From the NCBI GenBank assembly GCA_965208685.1, contig CBDBPL010000007.1, positions 682,001 to 746,000 of the forward strand: a DNA stretch of 64,000 nucleotides. The letters run 5' to 3'. Each line of letters opens with the position of its first letter. Positions within the stretch are counted from its first letter, which is position 1. The notes beneath the pieces were generated by a model. That model was not told where the DNA came from, did not search any database, and saw nothing but the letters and a program-made list of their open reading frames with translations. The position numbers and the translations under genes are program-made. Shown in pieces: positions 9,686-18,916 of this stretch. The DNA comes from JAJEFO01 sp965208685. GTDB lineage: Bacteria > Pseudomonadota > Alphaproteobacteria > Rhodobacterales > Rhodobacteraceae.

Positions 9686-9933
9686 CGCGTTCTCCTCCTT
9701 GACGTTGCGTTTCAGGGAGGAAGTGTGAAGGCGGGAGACGCAGGTTCAAGTCGGCAACACCGAAAAGGCCCGACTAATGCATTTGCATCAGAAAGTTATG
9801 GAATGCTAATCCGATTTTCTCGGGACAGCAGCGGGAATCCGGAACAATCAAGAACCCAGGATAACGGCTCTGTGGGGGACGGGGCGTCGCAAGACCCGCC
9901 GTCTACCCGGCCACATCCCGAGCGGTGCACCGG

Positions 9934-11052
9934 TCAGTGTGCGATTGCCTCCCTCGGATCAAGACACTCGCGACCGAGACTCTCCGCAACCGCAGCATGG
10001 GTGATCCGGCCGGCGTGGACGTTCAGTCCGCCCATCAGGTGCGGGTCGTCTCCCAGTGCCTTGCGCCAACCCTTGTCGGCAATCGCCAGCGTATAGGGCA
10101 GCGTGGCGTTGTTCAACGCCTGGGCCGACGTGCGTGGCACGCCGCCCGGCATGTTGGCTACGCAATAATGCACGACCTCGTCCACCACGTAGACCGGATC
10201 GTCGTGGGTCGTCGGACGGGATGTCTCGAAGCAGCCGCCTTGATCGATCGCAACGTCGACAAGGACCGAGCCGGGCTTCATCCGGCTCACGAGTTCGGCG
10301 GACACCAGTTTCGGCGCCGCCGCGCCGGGAACCAAGACGCCGCCGATCACCAGGTCCGCCGCGATGCAGTGGCGCTCGATGGCCTCTCGGGTCGAGAACA
10401 CGGTGTTCAGCGGCCGGCCGAACTGTTGCCACAGCCGGTTCAGCTGCAAGATGTTGCTGTCCAGCACCCATACGTCGGCACCCATGCCGAGCGCGATATG
10501 GATGGCGTGGGTTCCGACGACGCCGCCGCCGATCACGACAACCTTGCCGGGGTCGACACCTGGCACGCCGCCCAGCAGTATGCCCAAGCCGTAATGGGTC
10601 TTCTCCAGGTAATATGCGCCTGCCTGGACCGACATGCGGCCGGCGACTTCCGACATCGGCGCCAGCAGCGGCAGGCCGCCGGACGGCGAGGTGACGGTCT
10701 CGTAGGCGATGCAGGTCGCACCGCTGTCGAGCAGATCTTCGGCCTGATCCGGATCGGGCGCAAGATGCAGGTAGGTGAACAGGATCTGTCCCTGGCGAAG
10801 CATCGCGCGCTCCGGCGCCAGCGGCTCCTTCACCTTGACGATCATTTCGGCCTCGGCGAACACCTCGGCGGGCGAATCGGCGATGGATGCCCCGGCCTCC
10901 TCGTAGTGTGCATCGGTCATGCCGATGGCCCCTCCGGCCCCGCTTTCCACGACGACGCGGTGGCCGTGCGCGACGAGTTCGCGGACATTGCCGGGAATCA
11001 GCCCGACCCGGTATTCGTGTATTTTCGTTTCCTTGGGAACGCCGATGAGCAT
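9934..11052 (-). CDS. ald: Alanine dehydrogenase
   Basis: A 372-residue NAD-dependent alanine dehydrogenase that interconverts L-alanine and pyruvate plus ammonia. The family N terminus MLIGVPKETK fixes the start at 11052. The conserved lysine in VKVKEP and histidine in YLHLA are present, as is the Rossmann motif IGGGVVGTHA. Length matches the usual 370-375 residues. It is followed by IS debris on its left and preceded, 670 bases away, by the UspA/TRAP/MocR/mmsA group on the same strand. With those genes it would recycle pyruvate from alanine formed by a transaminase, although no transaminase of that type is in the window. Confidence 0.96.
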   Translation of the reverse strand: MLIGVPKETKIHEYRVGLIPGNVRELVAHGHRVVVESGAGGAIGMTDAHYEEAGASIADSPAEVFAEAEMIVKVKEPLAPERAMLRQGQILFTYLHLAPDPDQAEDLLDSGATCIAYETVTSPSGGLPLLAPMSEVAGRMSVQAGAYYLEKTHYGLGILLGGVPGVDPGKVVVIGGGVVGTHAIHIALGMGADVWVLDSNILQLNRLWQQFGRPLNTVFSTREAIERHCIAADLVIGGVLVPGAAAPKLVSAELVSRMKPGSVLVDVAIDQGGCFETSRPTTHDDPVYVVDEVVHYCVANMPGGVPRTSAQALNNATLPYTLAIADKGWRKALGDDPHLMGGLNVHAGRITHAAVAESLGRECLDPREAIAH

Positions 11053-11721
11053 GTGAGCACCGTCTGGTGAACCGAGCGTGACGCACAAGCCCATACGATG
11101 ATTTCCAGGCGCCGTAAACAGACAGGATTTCGCTAAAGTCGGTGCCGGCAAGCCGATGGAATCAATTGTCGGGAAGGTGCCGTTTCCGATACGGCTCCGT
11201 TCGCAGAAAATGTGGTTTCAGCCTGATGATTGCAAGCCGAAGCGGCTTTGATTGCAGGTCACAATGCCTGCCGTGCGACCGTCTCGTCGAACGCCGTGAA
11301 ACCATTGGCGGGTCGGTTCCGGTAGCATCTGTGTTTTGCGTCCACCCCGGTTTAGGGCGAAATCCGTGATTTTCGATCTGGCATCGGAAAGTCATCCCCG
11401 ATTCATCCACTGGTCTGACTTTCAACCTGCGCTCGGTTCCGGCGCAATGGCCGTCCCGTTTCCGTCTTCGCGTATCTTGCGCACTGGCAGTCTCTTCATC
11501 GGGCTGCCTCCGGTGCGAATTGAACCGAACGGCAACCGATAGCAGATCGCCTCGAAGCATCACGTCATCGCGTTGGCCGAATGCCATGGAATCATTGGCC
11601 GAATGCTTTCGGAATCTGTGGCCAGATCACCCCCGATTGCGAATCTGAGGCTGTGATCGATCTTTTTCCGATCCCGGTGTCAAGTCCTGCAAGGGCCACC
11701 AAAGGCAGCTCTCACAGCGGG
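11053..11721. other. Non-coding stretch between ald and uspA with mobile-element debris
   Basis: No convincing complete gene is present in these 669 bases. The central part holds a short truncated frame that looks like the beginning of an IS21-type istA gene (described separately), with a duplicated 12-mer upstream. The part directly before ald must contain its promoter, but no strong hexamer pair stands out. Confidence 0.6.
11422..11606 (-). mobile_element. Possible left-end remnant of an IS21-family element
   Basis: An ATG at 11499 follows a strong GGAGG ribosome site and encodes MKRLPVRKIRE, which resembles the start of several IstA transposases. The similarity stops after 11 residues, and the frame ends at 11422. 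Upstream, the 12-mer TTGGCCGAATGC occurs twice on the plus strand (11573-11584 and 11595-11606). Repeated transposase-binding sequences near the end are a feature of IS21-type elements. The assignment rests on a short match and is tentative. Confidence 0.3.
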
Positions 11722-12126
11722 CTAGCGCAGAACGACCACGGCGCACTTGGCGTGGCGAACGACGCGGGCCGCCGTTGATCCCAGCAAGAGGTGCGACAAA
11801 CCGGGCCGGTGCGACGACACCACTATGCAATCCGTCTCATGCTTGCTGGCCCAATCGAGAATGGTGTTCGTCGGATGCCCTGACAGAACCTGGACTTCGA
11901 CATCATCGCCGGTAATTTCTGCCCTGATCATGGAGGCCTGGTCCGACTGGCTTTTCTTCATCTGATCGGCAGGAAAGTAAGACCCGACATATGATGGCAA
12001 CTCTTCCAGCACCGAAAGAACGGTGATCTTTCCGCCATCGGCCAGAAGGCGGCGCGCGGTGTCAAGAGACTTTGCGTAGGCTGCGACGTGACCAGGGGCA
12101 ACGGCGACGAGAATGTGACTGTACAT
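11722..12126 (-). CDS. Universal stress protein family (UspA)
   Basis: A 134-residue single-domain Usp protein. It starts YSHILVAVAP and ends with the nucleotide-loop region HRPGLSHLLLGSTAARVVRHAKCAVVVLR (the G-2x-G-9x-G-S/T type ATP motif in the form LLLGSTA). The ATG at 12126 has a GGAGG ribosome site. It is the last gene of the TRAP operon, 112 bases after dctM. Usp proteins are known to associate with TRAP transporters and to modulate uptake (as TeaD does for the ectoine TRAP system), so a regulatory role for this transporter is a reasonable inference. Confidence 0.93.
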   Translation of the reverse strand: MYSHILVAVAPGHVAAYAKSLDTARRLLADGGKITVLSVLEELPSYVGSYFPADQMKKSQSDQASMIRAEITGDDVEVQVLSGHPTNTILDWASKHETDCIVVSSHRPGLSHLLLGSTAARVVRHAKCAVVVLR

Positions 12127-12238
12127 CTGAACCTCCGGATTCTTTCGAGTGAAGGGCGCGTGCCAAGTGACCAAGGCTGCGCCGGATCAATTGGCTGGCA
12201 ATCGAGGGTGGCAAGAAGACGCGACGCCGGTGCCGGAT

Positions 12239-13546
12239 CTACTTCAGCGCATAGGGCAGCCAGGTAGCGATTGCCGGGAAGAGGAAAACCAGTAACAGGC
12301 CGAAGATCTGGATCGCCACGAACGGGCCAACTGAATTGTAGACATCTCCCATGCTGACATCGCTGGGCAGGACGCCCTTGATCCAGAAAAGCACGAAGCC
12401 GAAGGGTGGCGTCAGGTAGGCAATCTGGATGTTCACGATGAACAGGGCGCCAAACCACAGCTTGTCGATCCCCAGCTCGTCAATGATTGGAATGAACAGG
12501 GGCGTGCAGAGCAGGATGATCGCCCAGTCATCCATCACCATGCCCAGCACCAGAATGATCAGCATCATCATCAGCAGGATGCCGGTGCCGCCCCCGGGCA
12601 TGGACAGCACGAGGTTGGTCAGCAAGTCCTGGCTGCCCATGGAGTTGAAGACGTTGAGGTAGATGGTTGCACCGATCAGTATCCACAGGCCCATGCCGGA
12701 CAGCTTGATCGTGGAGACGAGCGAATCGACGAGCACCTCCCTCGTGAGACGCCCGTAGGCCAGGTTGATGAGGAAGGCGCCCGTCGCCCCAAAGGCTGCA
12801 GCCTCCGCCGGAGTTGCAATGCCGCCCCAGATCACGCCCAGCACGATGGCGATCAACAGCGCGAACGGCCAAATGCTGAAGACGGCCACGAATTTTTCCT
12901 GGCGAGTGAACTTCTGGTCCGCCGGAAGGGCCGGGCCCAGGTGGGGCTGTATCCGACACCGAACGCCGATGTAGATGACGTAGAAGGTTGCCAGCATGAG
13001 GCCGGGAACAACCCCTGCCATGAACAGATCGCCAATCGAGACCTTGGCCAGCAGCCCGTAGAAGATGAACGGCACGCTGGGTGGGATCAATGCGCCGAGG
13101 GCACCGCCCGCGGCGATTGAACCGATCGCAATCGAACGGTCATAATTGTAGCGCACCATGGAAGGATAGGCGATCTGGCCCATCGTCGTGGTGGCAGGAG
13201 GCGTGATGCCCGTCACGGCGGCAAAGACCGTGCAAACCTGGACCGTGCCCATGGCCAGGCCACCGTGAATGTGCCCTATCAACTTGTAGACCGCGTCATA
13301 GGCGGCCTCTGCAACCCCCGAGAACCGTATGAGAGACCCCATGAACAGAAACAGCGGCACCGTCACAAGCACCGAATTCCAGGGTGTTGAATAGAAGGCA
13401 CTGGGAACGGAAAGCAATGCGCGCGGCTCAAGGATGATGGCGAACAGAACCGCCGTCCCGCCAAGCCCGAACGCAACGGGCAACCCCATGAAGAGGAAGA
13501 TGAACAGCACGATGAAATAGAGGGCAGTGACAAGTTCGAGGCTCAT
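12239..13546 (-). CDS. dctM: TRAP transporter large permease (DctM)
   Basis: A 435-residue integral membrane protein with about 12 hydrophobic segments. It carries DctM landmarks: an N-terminal LFMGLPVAFGLGG segment, TGITPPATTTMGQIAYPSM, GGALGALIPPS, and the C-terminal AYLTPPFGFVLFW. It forms the sodium-driven translocation unit together with DctQ. The ATG at 13546 was chosen because it opens the first membrane segment. It lies 158 bases downstream of dctP and before uspA. Confidence 0.95.
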   Translation of the reverse strand: MSLELVTALYFIVLFIFLFMGLPVAFGLGGTAVLFAIILEPRALLSVPSAFYSTPWNSVLVTVPLFLFMGSLIRFSGVAEAAYDAVYKLIGHIHGGLAMGTVQVCTVFAAVTGITPPATTTMGQIAYPSMVRYNYDRSIAIGSIAAGGALGALIPPSVPFIFYGLLAKVSIGDLFMAGVVPGLMLATFYVIYIGVRCRIQPHLGPALPADQKFTRQEKFVAVFSIWPFALLIAIVLGVIWGGIATPAEAAAFGATGAFLINLAYGRLTREVLVDSLVSTIKLSGMGLWILIGATIYLNVFNSMGSQDLLTNLVLSMPGGGTGILLMMMLIILVLGMVMDDWAIILLCTPLFIPIIDELGIDKLWFGALFIVNIQIAYLTPPFGFVLFWIKGVLPSDVSMGDVYNSVGPFVAIQIFGLLLVFLFPAIATWLPYALK

Positions 13547-13704
13547 GTTCTCCGGTCCCGTGTCCTTTTGCTGTCTTCGGCCCGAAGCCGAAGCCAAGGC
13601 GCCAGCGATCTGTTCGGCAAAGCTTCGCCTTTCGGAGTTCCATTGGCCCGGATCGGGCCAATGGTCTTGGCAAACTCGGCGATCAGATCGCCAAGCGCGC
13701 CGGA

Positions 13705-14754
13705 TCAGTTGCCGGCGGCCTTGTCTTCCAGGAACCTCTTGTAGATCTCCACGCCCTCGGCGTTGCCTGCGGACGCCGCGGCGACCTGCGGCCAGACGTC
13801 AGCGATGGATTTCGCGCGCATCCGCGCGATTTCCTCCTCAGAGAACACAATCACTTCGCCACCGGCGTCGCGCAGGATCTGAAGTGCTTCCTCCACACCG
13901 TCAGCATGCATCTTGCTGGTCAGGAAATACGTCTCCTCGAAGACGCCTTCGATCTGCTTGCGCTGCCAGTCGGTCAAGGCGTTCCAGCTTTGCAGGTTGA
14001 CAAAGATCTCCTGGTGCTGCGCAGGGTTCCAGCCCGGCATGATCGCGTAGTTGATCACTTCCTGAAACGACATGTCGTCGATGCCGCCCGTATCCCAATA
14101 CGTGCCGTCAATGGTGCCCAGCTTGATGGCCGTGTAGATTTCACCGGCGTTCATGGAAACCGGCGCGCCACCCATGGTCGAGTGAAAGATGGCCTGCGGG
14201 CCACCTGCACGCATTTTCTTGCCGTCCAGGTCTTCGAGCCTTTCCACCCGGAAAGTCGTGAACATGGCGTTCGGACCCTGGTTCGTCCAGCCGACCCAAT
14301 GCAGGTTGCGCGCATTGGCGGCCGCTTGCACGATGTCACCGACGCGATAGTCGGGGTTGCCCCACATCACTTCCCAGGCTTCCTCGGTGTTGTTGGCACC
14401 CATGGCCATGCCGAAGGCCAGCATGCCCTCGGGCATGTCGCCGCCGTAGACGGACCCCCAGCCCGCATAACCGTCGGTCAGGCCTGCGGCAGCGGCGCCG
14501 AAGGCTTCTGCACCGCTGATCAGCGCGCCTGCCGGCTCCACGCGGATCTTGACAGTGCCTTGGGTGGCCACTTCGACCGCTTCAACCCAAGGGATCAAGC
14601 CGTTGTCCCAACCTGCATCCGTCTGGTCGAACGCGGGTTGGAAAGTCCATTCGGTCACGGTGTCCGGCGGACCGTCCTGTGCCGCAGCCATGCTGCCGAA
14701 TACGGCAACGGCCCCGGCGCACAGCGTGGCTTGCAGCATTCTGGTATGTTTCAT
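13705..14754 (-). CDS. dctP: TRAP transporter periplasmic substrate-binding protein (DctP family)
   Basis: A 349-residue binding protein with a clear Sec signal peptide (MKHTRMLQATLCAGAV, cleavage after SMAAA). The mature part has the DctP pattern: MRAGGPQAIFHSTMGGAPVSMNAGEIYTAI contains the substrate-binding arginine region, and LGTIDGTYWD follows. The ATG at 14754 has an AGGAGG ribosome site seven bases upstream, which decides it over an ATG 18 bases earlier. Gene order is Q-P-M, less common than P-Q-M. The substrate is unknown; neighbouring mmsA, a MocR regulator and ald suggest an amino- or sulfonate-type compound. Confidence 0.95.
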   Translation of the reverse strand: MKHTRMLQATLCAGAVAVFGSMAAAQDGPPDTVTEWTFQPAFDQTDAGWDNGLIPWVEAVEVATQGTVKIRVEPAGALISGAEAFGAAAAGLTDGYAGWGSVYGGDMPEGMLAFGMAMGANNTEEAWEVMWGNPDYRVGDIVQAAANARNLHWVGWTNQGPNAMFTTFRVERLEDLDGKKMRAGGPQAIFHSTMGGAPVSMNAGEIYTAIKLGTIDGTYWDTGGIDDMSFQEVINYAIMPGWNPAQHQEIFVNLQSWNALTDWQRKQIEGVFEETYFLTSKMHADGVEEALQILRDAGGEVIVFSEEEIARMRAKSIADVWPQVAAASAGNAEGVEIYKRFLEDKAAGN

Positions 14755-14826
14755 TTTCTCCTCCTGTTTCATCGGGTATTCGCTAGTCGAACGAAGATGA
14801 TCCGCCACGGCCTTCGAGACCGCCAG

Positions 14827-15321
14827 TCAGCGGCCAAGAACGGTCTGAATGTCCTGAATCAGGTGCTTGATCACGATCAGAAGCACGAGCGCCCCGCTGA
14901 TCGGAATCGCGAACTTGATAGGGTAGATCGGGATGGGGACAGCGGTTGGCGTCCTTTGATTGAGCATCGCCGACAAGGACGCCGCCTCGTATCCCTTCCA
15001 GATCAGCACGACCAGGAACAGGATCGCGACGGGCGCCGTCAGGATGTCAAGAACGGCCTTCGTGCGATCCCTGGCATTGGCATAGAACAGGTCCAGCTTC
15101 ACGAAACTCTTGTGCTGCAACGAATACACCCCGCCGACACAGGCCAGTATGACCATGGCGGCCTGCAACGTCGTTCCGATCCACTGAGACGGCTGGTTCA
15201 TGACATAGCGCAGGAATACATCAGAAACGCCGAATGCCATGCAGTACAGGATCAACAGCCAGCCGATCCATCCAAAGACCTCTGAAATCCAGTGCGTCAG
15301 CGCCTCCAGTCCCCGGTTCAC
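14827..15321 (-). CDS. dctQ: TRAP transporter small permease (DctQ)
   Basis: A 164-residue protein with four hydrophobic segments (IGWLLILYCMAFGVSDVFLRY, AAMVILACVGGVYS, APVAILFLVVLIW and the last near ISGALVLLIVI), the DctQ topology. The FLRYVMNQPSQWI element is characteristic. The start is either GTG at 15321 or TTG at 15324; both lie within range of an AAAGGA ribosome site. It is the first gene of the TRAP operon. A paired GTRCAG motif 320-350 bases upstream is shared with the mmsA promoter region. Confidence 0.9.
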   Translation of the reverse strand: MNRGLEALTHWISEVFGWIGWLLILYCMAFGVSDVFLRYVMNQPSQWIGTTLQAAMVILACVGGVYSLQHKSFVKLDLFYANARDRTKAVLDILTAPVAILFLVVLIWKGYEAASLSAMLNQRTPTAVPIPIYPIKFAIPISGALVLLIVIKHLIQDIQTVLGR

Positions 15322-15324
15322 CAA

Positions 15325-15643
15325 ATCCAGTCCTTTCTCGTTCCGACCCTTGCCTCACGCCAAAGGCTCGTCCTGCGTCAAATGACAGAATGCATGCCGT
15401 CGGAAGCGGCTGTTGCCCGTCCCGCCTTCCTCGGTGATGGGCGACACCTGGTGCAGCGTGGCGCCGGCTCTCGCCTTGCCTGATCGCGCTTCGATGCAAA
15501 GCGGTAGATCAGGAAGAGCTGGAAACGCTGCGGTATGCGGAAACACCCCCAAATCTCTCACGTGGAGACCGGCTGCCGATCTGCGACATTCGTGCCTCTG
15601 TCCATGTTCTCCAACCAAAGACCACGGCGCCGGACAGGAATAG
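15325..15643. other. Leader region between mocR-like gene and dctQ
   Basis: Together with the motif pair just to its right this makes a 380-base gap. No coding signal is convincing on either strand. It probably carries the promoter and untranslated leader of dctQPM-usp. Confidence 0.5.
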
Positions 15644-15671
15644 GTACAGTTTGCGAAATTCGTGGGTGCAG
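15644..15671. promoter_or_regulatory. Candidate MocR operator upstream of dctQ (paired GTACAG/GTGCAG)
   Basis: GGTACAG (GTACAG at 15644-15649) is followed 16 bases later by GTGCAG at 15666-15671, a direct repeat with a 22-base period. The same arrangement, in the same orientation, occurs upstream of mmsA at 18917-18944. MocR/GntR-aminotransferase regulators are known to bind paired direct repeats on one face of the helix, and a gene of this class lies between the two sites. Confidence 0.45.
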
Positions 15672-15704
15672 GGCTCCGGGCGCAACTCCCCTTGTTCCCC
15701 GAGG

Positions 15705-17171
15705 TCAGGCGCCCAGTTCCACGATGGTCTGCTTCAGTTCCTGAAGACCTGCCTCGATCAGAAGTGGATCGATGGCTGAAACGCCCACGCGAAACGCATA
15801 CTCGCCGGTTTCCCACACGGAATAGCAGGGCGCGATCTCTTCGATGATCACGCCCCTTTCGCGGGCCCGCCCGGCAATCTCGCTGGCGCGAAGACGTTTC
15901 TCTTGGTCGGAGAGTATGAAGGTGGTTCCGCCGAATTCACCCTTGATTTCAAAATTGGGGAAATGCGCGCGCAGGAAACTGTTCGCGATCTCCCATCGCT
16001 CCCTGTGGCCTTTCTGGATGCGCCTGAGCCGGCTCTCATACTGTCCGAACCTGATGAACGCGGCCGCCGTCAACTGAAGCACCGTCGGGGGATGGCGCAT
16101 GATCCTGCCGCGCAGGTCACGTGCCGCCGTGATGAACTCCTCCGCGGCCGTCATGTATCCAAGCCGCAATCCGGGGGACAGGCCCTTTGACAGGCTGGCC
16201 AGATAGATCACGCGCCCCGAACCGTCCACGCTGAACAGCGGCAGGGGCGTGAAATGCCGATAATCGACGTCGCATTCGTAGTCATCTTCGACGATGAAGA
16301 AGTCATGCTCTTCGGCGGCCTCGATCAGGGCCTGCCTGCGAAGCTCCGACATCGTGACGGTTGTCGGGAACTGACGATTGGGCGTGACGAACACCATCGT
16401 CGCGCCCTTGAGGCGTTCGTCCACGATCATGCCTTCGTCATCAACGGGCTGGAACTTCAATTCGCCGAAGCTGGAACGCAACATCTTTCGGGCATCCGGG
16501 TATCCCGGATCTTCAATGACGGCCACACGATCGCGCCCGCCAAGCAGATGGCTCGCCATGTAGAGACCGTTTTGGGAGCCCAGGGTCACAAGCGCCGAGT
16601 CCGCTTTCACGAACACGCCCCGACGCGGCAGGATACGGGTGCGAATCTGCTCGATGAATTCGGCATTTTCCGAATAATGCCCGTCGGATGACCAAACCTT
16701 CAGGTCCGCCCGGTTCATTGCCTGACGCGAACATTCGCGCCATTCGGAGACGGGAAACTCTCCTTCATCAATCTGATTGCACACAAACGGGTATTTGAAG
16801 TCGTACCAGTTTTCCGGCCGCACGATGGTTGCCAGATCATCGGATTGCCGTTGCCAGTTCAACCGGTCTCGCAGCGGTGAGGGCTTGTTCGATTTGGTGC
16901 TTTCGGGCTGGAAATTCCTGACTCCCTGTTCCGCGAGCACGAAGAAGCCCGATCGGCTCTTTGACAGGATAAGCTGCTGTTCTTCCAGGATTTCATAGGC
17001 CGCAATGACGGTGTTGATGGATACCTCGAGTTCCTTGGCGAAATTCCGGCAAGACGGCAGGCGCATGCCAGGTTGCAGGTGTCCATCCAGAATCAACCTC
17101 GCAAGCTGCGTCACAATCTGATCACGAAGCCCGACAGTCCCGTTGCGGTCGAGTTTCAGCCCTAACTGCAT
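15705..17171 (-). CDS. MocR-type regulator (GntR HTH fused to aminotransferase-like domain)
   Basis: A 488-residue protein. Residues 10-85 are a GntR winged helix (RDQIVTQLARLILDGHLQPGMRLPSCRNFAKELEVS, then AAYEILEEQ). The rest is a fold-type I aminotransferase domain with VEDDYECD and the PLP lysine in YLASLSKGLSPGLRLGYM. MocR proteins sense PLP and an amino-compound ligand and activate adjacent catabolic or transport genes (PdxR, GabR, TauR). It lies between the TRAP operon and mmsA, all on the same strand, and is the obvious candidate regulator of both. The ligand is unknown; taurine, GABA and beta-alanine regulators are all of this type. Confidence 0.94.
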   Translation of the reverse strand: MQLGLKLDRNGTVGLRDQIVTQLARLILDGHLQPGMRLPSCRNFAKELEVSINTVIAAYEILEEQQLILSKSRSGFFVLAEQGVRNFQPESTKSNKPSPLRDRLNWQRQSDDLATIVRPENWYDFKYPFVCNQIDEGEFPVSEWRECSRQAMNRADLKVWSSDGHYSENAEFIEQIRTRILPRRGVFVKADSALVTLGSQNGLYMASHLLGGRDRVAVIEDPGYPDARKMLRSSFGELKFQPVDDEGMIVDERLKGATMVFVTPNRQFPTTVTMSELRRQALIEAAEEHDFFIVEDDYECDVDYRHFTPLPLFSVDGSGRVIYLASLSKGLSPGLRLGYMTAAEEFITAARDLRGRIMRHPPTVLQLTAAAFIRFGQYESRLRRIQKGHRERWEIANSFLRAHFPNFEIKGEFGGTTFILSDQEKRLRASEIAGRARERGVIIEEIAPCYSVWETGEYAFRVGVSAIDPLLIEAGLQELKQTIVELGA

Positions 17172-17330
17172 GCGCGAACCCTTAAGCAGTTTCTTCTGAC
17201 TGGAATTGCAACGTATTCCGACTCAAACCAGTTACCGAAGGACCACAGGCGATCAGCTACGCCCTCGTGAGGGATCGATCAGGCGGCGCTCCGGCGGAAG
17301 GGCGCGGCCCGTGGCAGCCGGCCGCAGGGT

Positions 17331-18833
17331 CTAGACGTCCTTGCCACCGGTAAAGTTGAACTCCGCGCCGGTCCGGATGCCCGAGGGCCAGCGTGCGGTC
17401 ATGGTTTTCAGTCGTGTGTAGAACCGCACGCCTTCCATGCCGTGGATGCTGTGATCCCCGAAGAGCGACCGTTTCCAGCCACCGAAGGAATGGTAGGCAA
17501 CCGGAACGGGGATCGGCACATTGACACCGACCATGCCGATCCGGGCGCGCCCCCAGAAATCACGGGCGGCATCGCCATCGCGGGTGAAGATTGCAGCGCC
17601 GTTGCCATATTCATGCTCGTTGATCATCTGCACGGCTTCTTCATAGCCATTCGCCCGAACGACCGACAGAACCGGGCCAAAGATCTCTTCCTTGTAGATC
17701 GACATGTCTGTCGACACGTTGTCAAACAGGCAACCGCCGATGAAATAGCCGTCTTCATAGCCCTGCAGGCTGATGTCACGGCCATCGACAACCAGACTTG
17801 CCCCTTGGTCCAGGCCCTGCTCGATCAGGTTGTGAATCCTGTTGTAGCTTTGCTTCGAGATCACCGGCCCCAGTTCCGACGCGGGATCAGTGTAGGGCGC
17901 AACCTTCAAGGCCCGAATGCGCGGCTCAAGCGCCGCCACGAGCCGGTCGGCGGTCTTCTTGCCCACCGGAACGGCTACCGAGATCGCCATGCAGCGCTCG
18001 CCGGCCGAACCATAGGCCGACCCGACCAGCGCGTCAGTCACCTGATCCATGTCCGCATCCGGCATCACCATCAGATGGTTCTTGGCGCCGCAAAGCGCCT
18101 GAACGCGTTTTCCCGAATCCGTGCCGCGGGAATAGACATAGTGGCCAATCGGGGTGGAGCCGACGAAGCTGACGGCGTCGACCTTCGGGTTGTCCAAAAG
18201 TGCATCCACGGATTCCTTGTCGCCATTGACGACATTGAAGACACCCGCAGGCAAGCCCGCTTCGGCCAGCAGTTCCGCGATGCGCAGTACGACGGTCGGG
18301 TCCTTTTCGGACGGCTTCAGCACGAAGGTGTTTCCGCAGGCGATGGCCACGGGATACATCCAAAGCGGGACCATAGCCGGAAAGTTGAACGGCGTAATCC
18401 CCGCCACTACGCCCACCGGCTGCCGCACGGAATGGCTGTCAACATTCACGGCCACCGACTCGGAGTATTCGCCCTTCAGCAGCTGCGGTATGCCACAGGC
18501 AAACTCCACCACCTCGATCCCGCGGGCGATTTCACCATTCGCGTCCGGAATGGTCTTCCCGTGCTCGGCAGACAAGAGCTCCGCCAGCTCATTCGTGTGC
18601 TTTCTCAGCAGGTCACGGAACTCGAACATTGCCATCGCCCGCTTGGCCGGCGGCGTTGCGGCCCAGGCGGGCAACGCGGCTGCTGCCACGTCAACAACTT
18701 CGTCAACATCGGCCTTTGACGCCAGTGCAACCTGTCCAGTTACTGCCCCCGTGGCGGGGTTATGGATGTCCCCGGTGCGTGTGGACGCACCGCTCCACGG
18801 CTTGTTTAGCAAGAAATGGCTGACTGTCGGCAT
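17331..18833 (-). CDS. mmsA: CoA-acylating (methyl)malonate-semialdehyde dehydrogenase
   Basis: A 500-residue aldehyde dehydrogenase of the MmsA group. This group oxidises methylmalonate or malonate semialdehyde with CoA to propionyl-CoA or acetyl-CoA, releasing CO2. Family features include GVVAGITPFNFPAMVPLWM, LKPSEKDP, the NAD-binding FVGSTPIG and the catalytic cysteine in SAGERCMAIS. The start at 18833 is preferred because GGAG lies seven bases upstream; the ATG six bases earlier would have a one-base spacing. It is preceded by a paired GTACAG motif. Combined with ald and MocR it suggests beta-alanine-like or valine-type catabolism. Confidence 0.95.
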   Translation of the reverse strand: MPTVSHFLLNKPWSGASTRTGDIHNPATGAVTGQVALASKADVDEVVDVAAAALPAWAATPPAKRAMAMFEFRDLLRKHTNELAELLSAEHGKTIPDANGEIARGIEVVEFACGIPQLLKGEYSESVAVNVDSHSVRQPVGVVAGITPFNFPAMVPLWMYPVAIACGNTFVLKPSEKDPTVVLRIAELLAEAGLPAGVFNVVNGDKESVDALLDNPKVDAVSFVGSTPIGHYVYSRGTDSGKRVQALCGAKNHLMVMPDADMDQVTDALVGSAYGSAGERCMAISVAVPVGKKTADRLVAALEPRIRALKVAPYTDPASELGPVISKQSYNRIHNLIEQGLDQGASLVVDGRDISLQGYEDGYFIGGCLFDNVSTDMSIYKEEIFGPVLSVVRANGYEEAVQMINEHEYGNGAAIFTRDGDAARDFWGRARIGMVGVNVPIPVPVAYHSFGGWKRSLFGDHSIHGMEGVRFYTRLKTMTARWPSGIRTGAEFNFTGGKDV

Positions 18834-18916
18834 GTTCATTCTCCCAATGTCCCCGGTAGCGCACTCGGCGTGCGTGCGTCGGGTCAAAAATGATGAACGA
18901 ACGAGGTATCACACAG

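Noticed and set aside
11162..11587. A 141-codon minus-strand frame between ald and uspA
   Set aside because: Its translation has no recognisable domain and overlaps a better-supported truncated IstA-like start in another frame.
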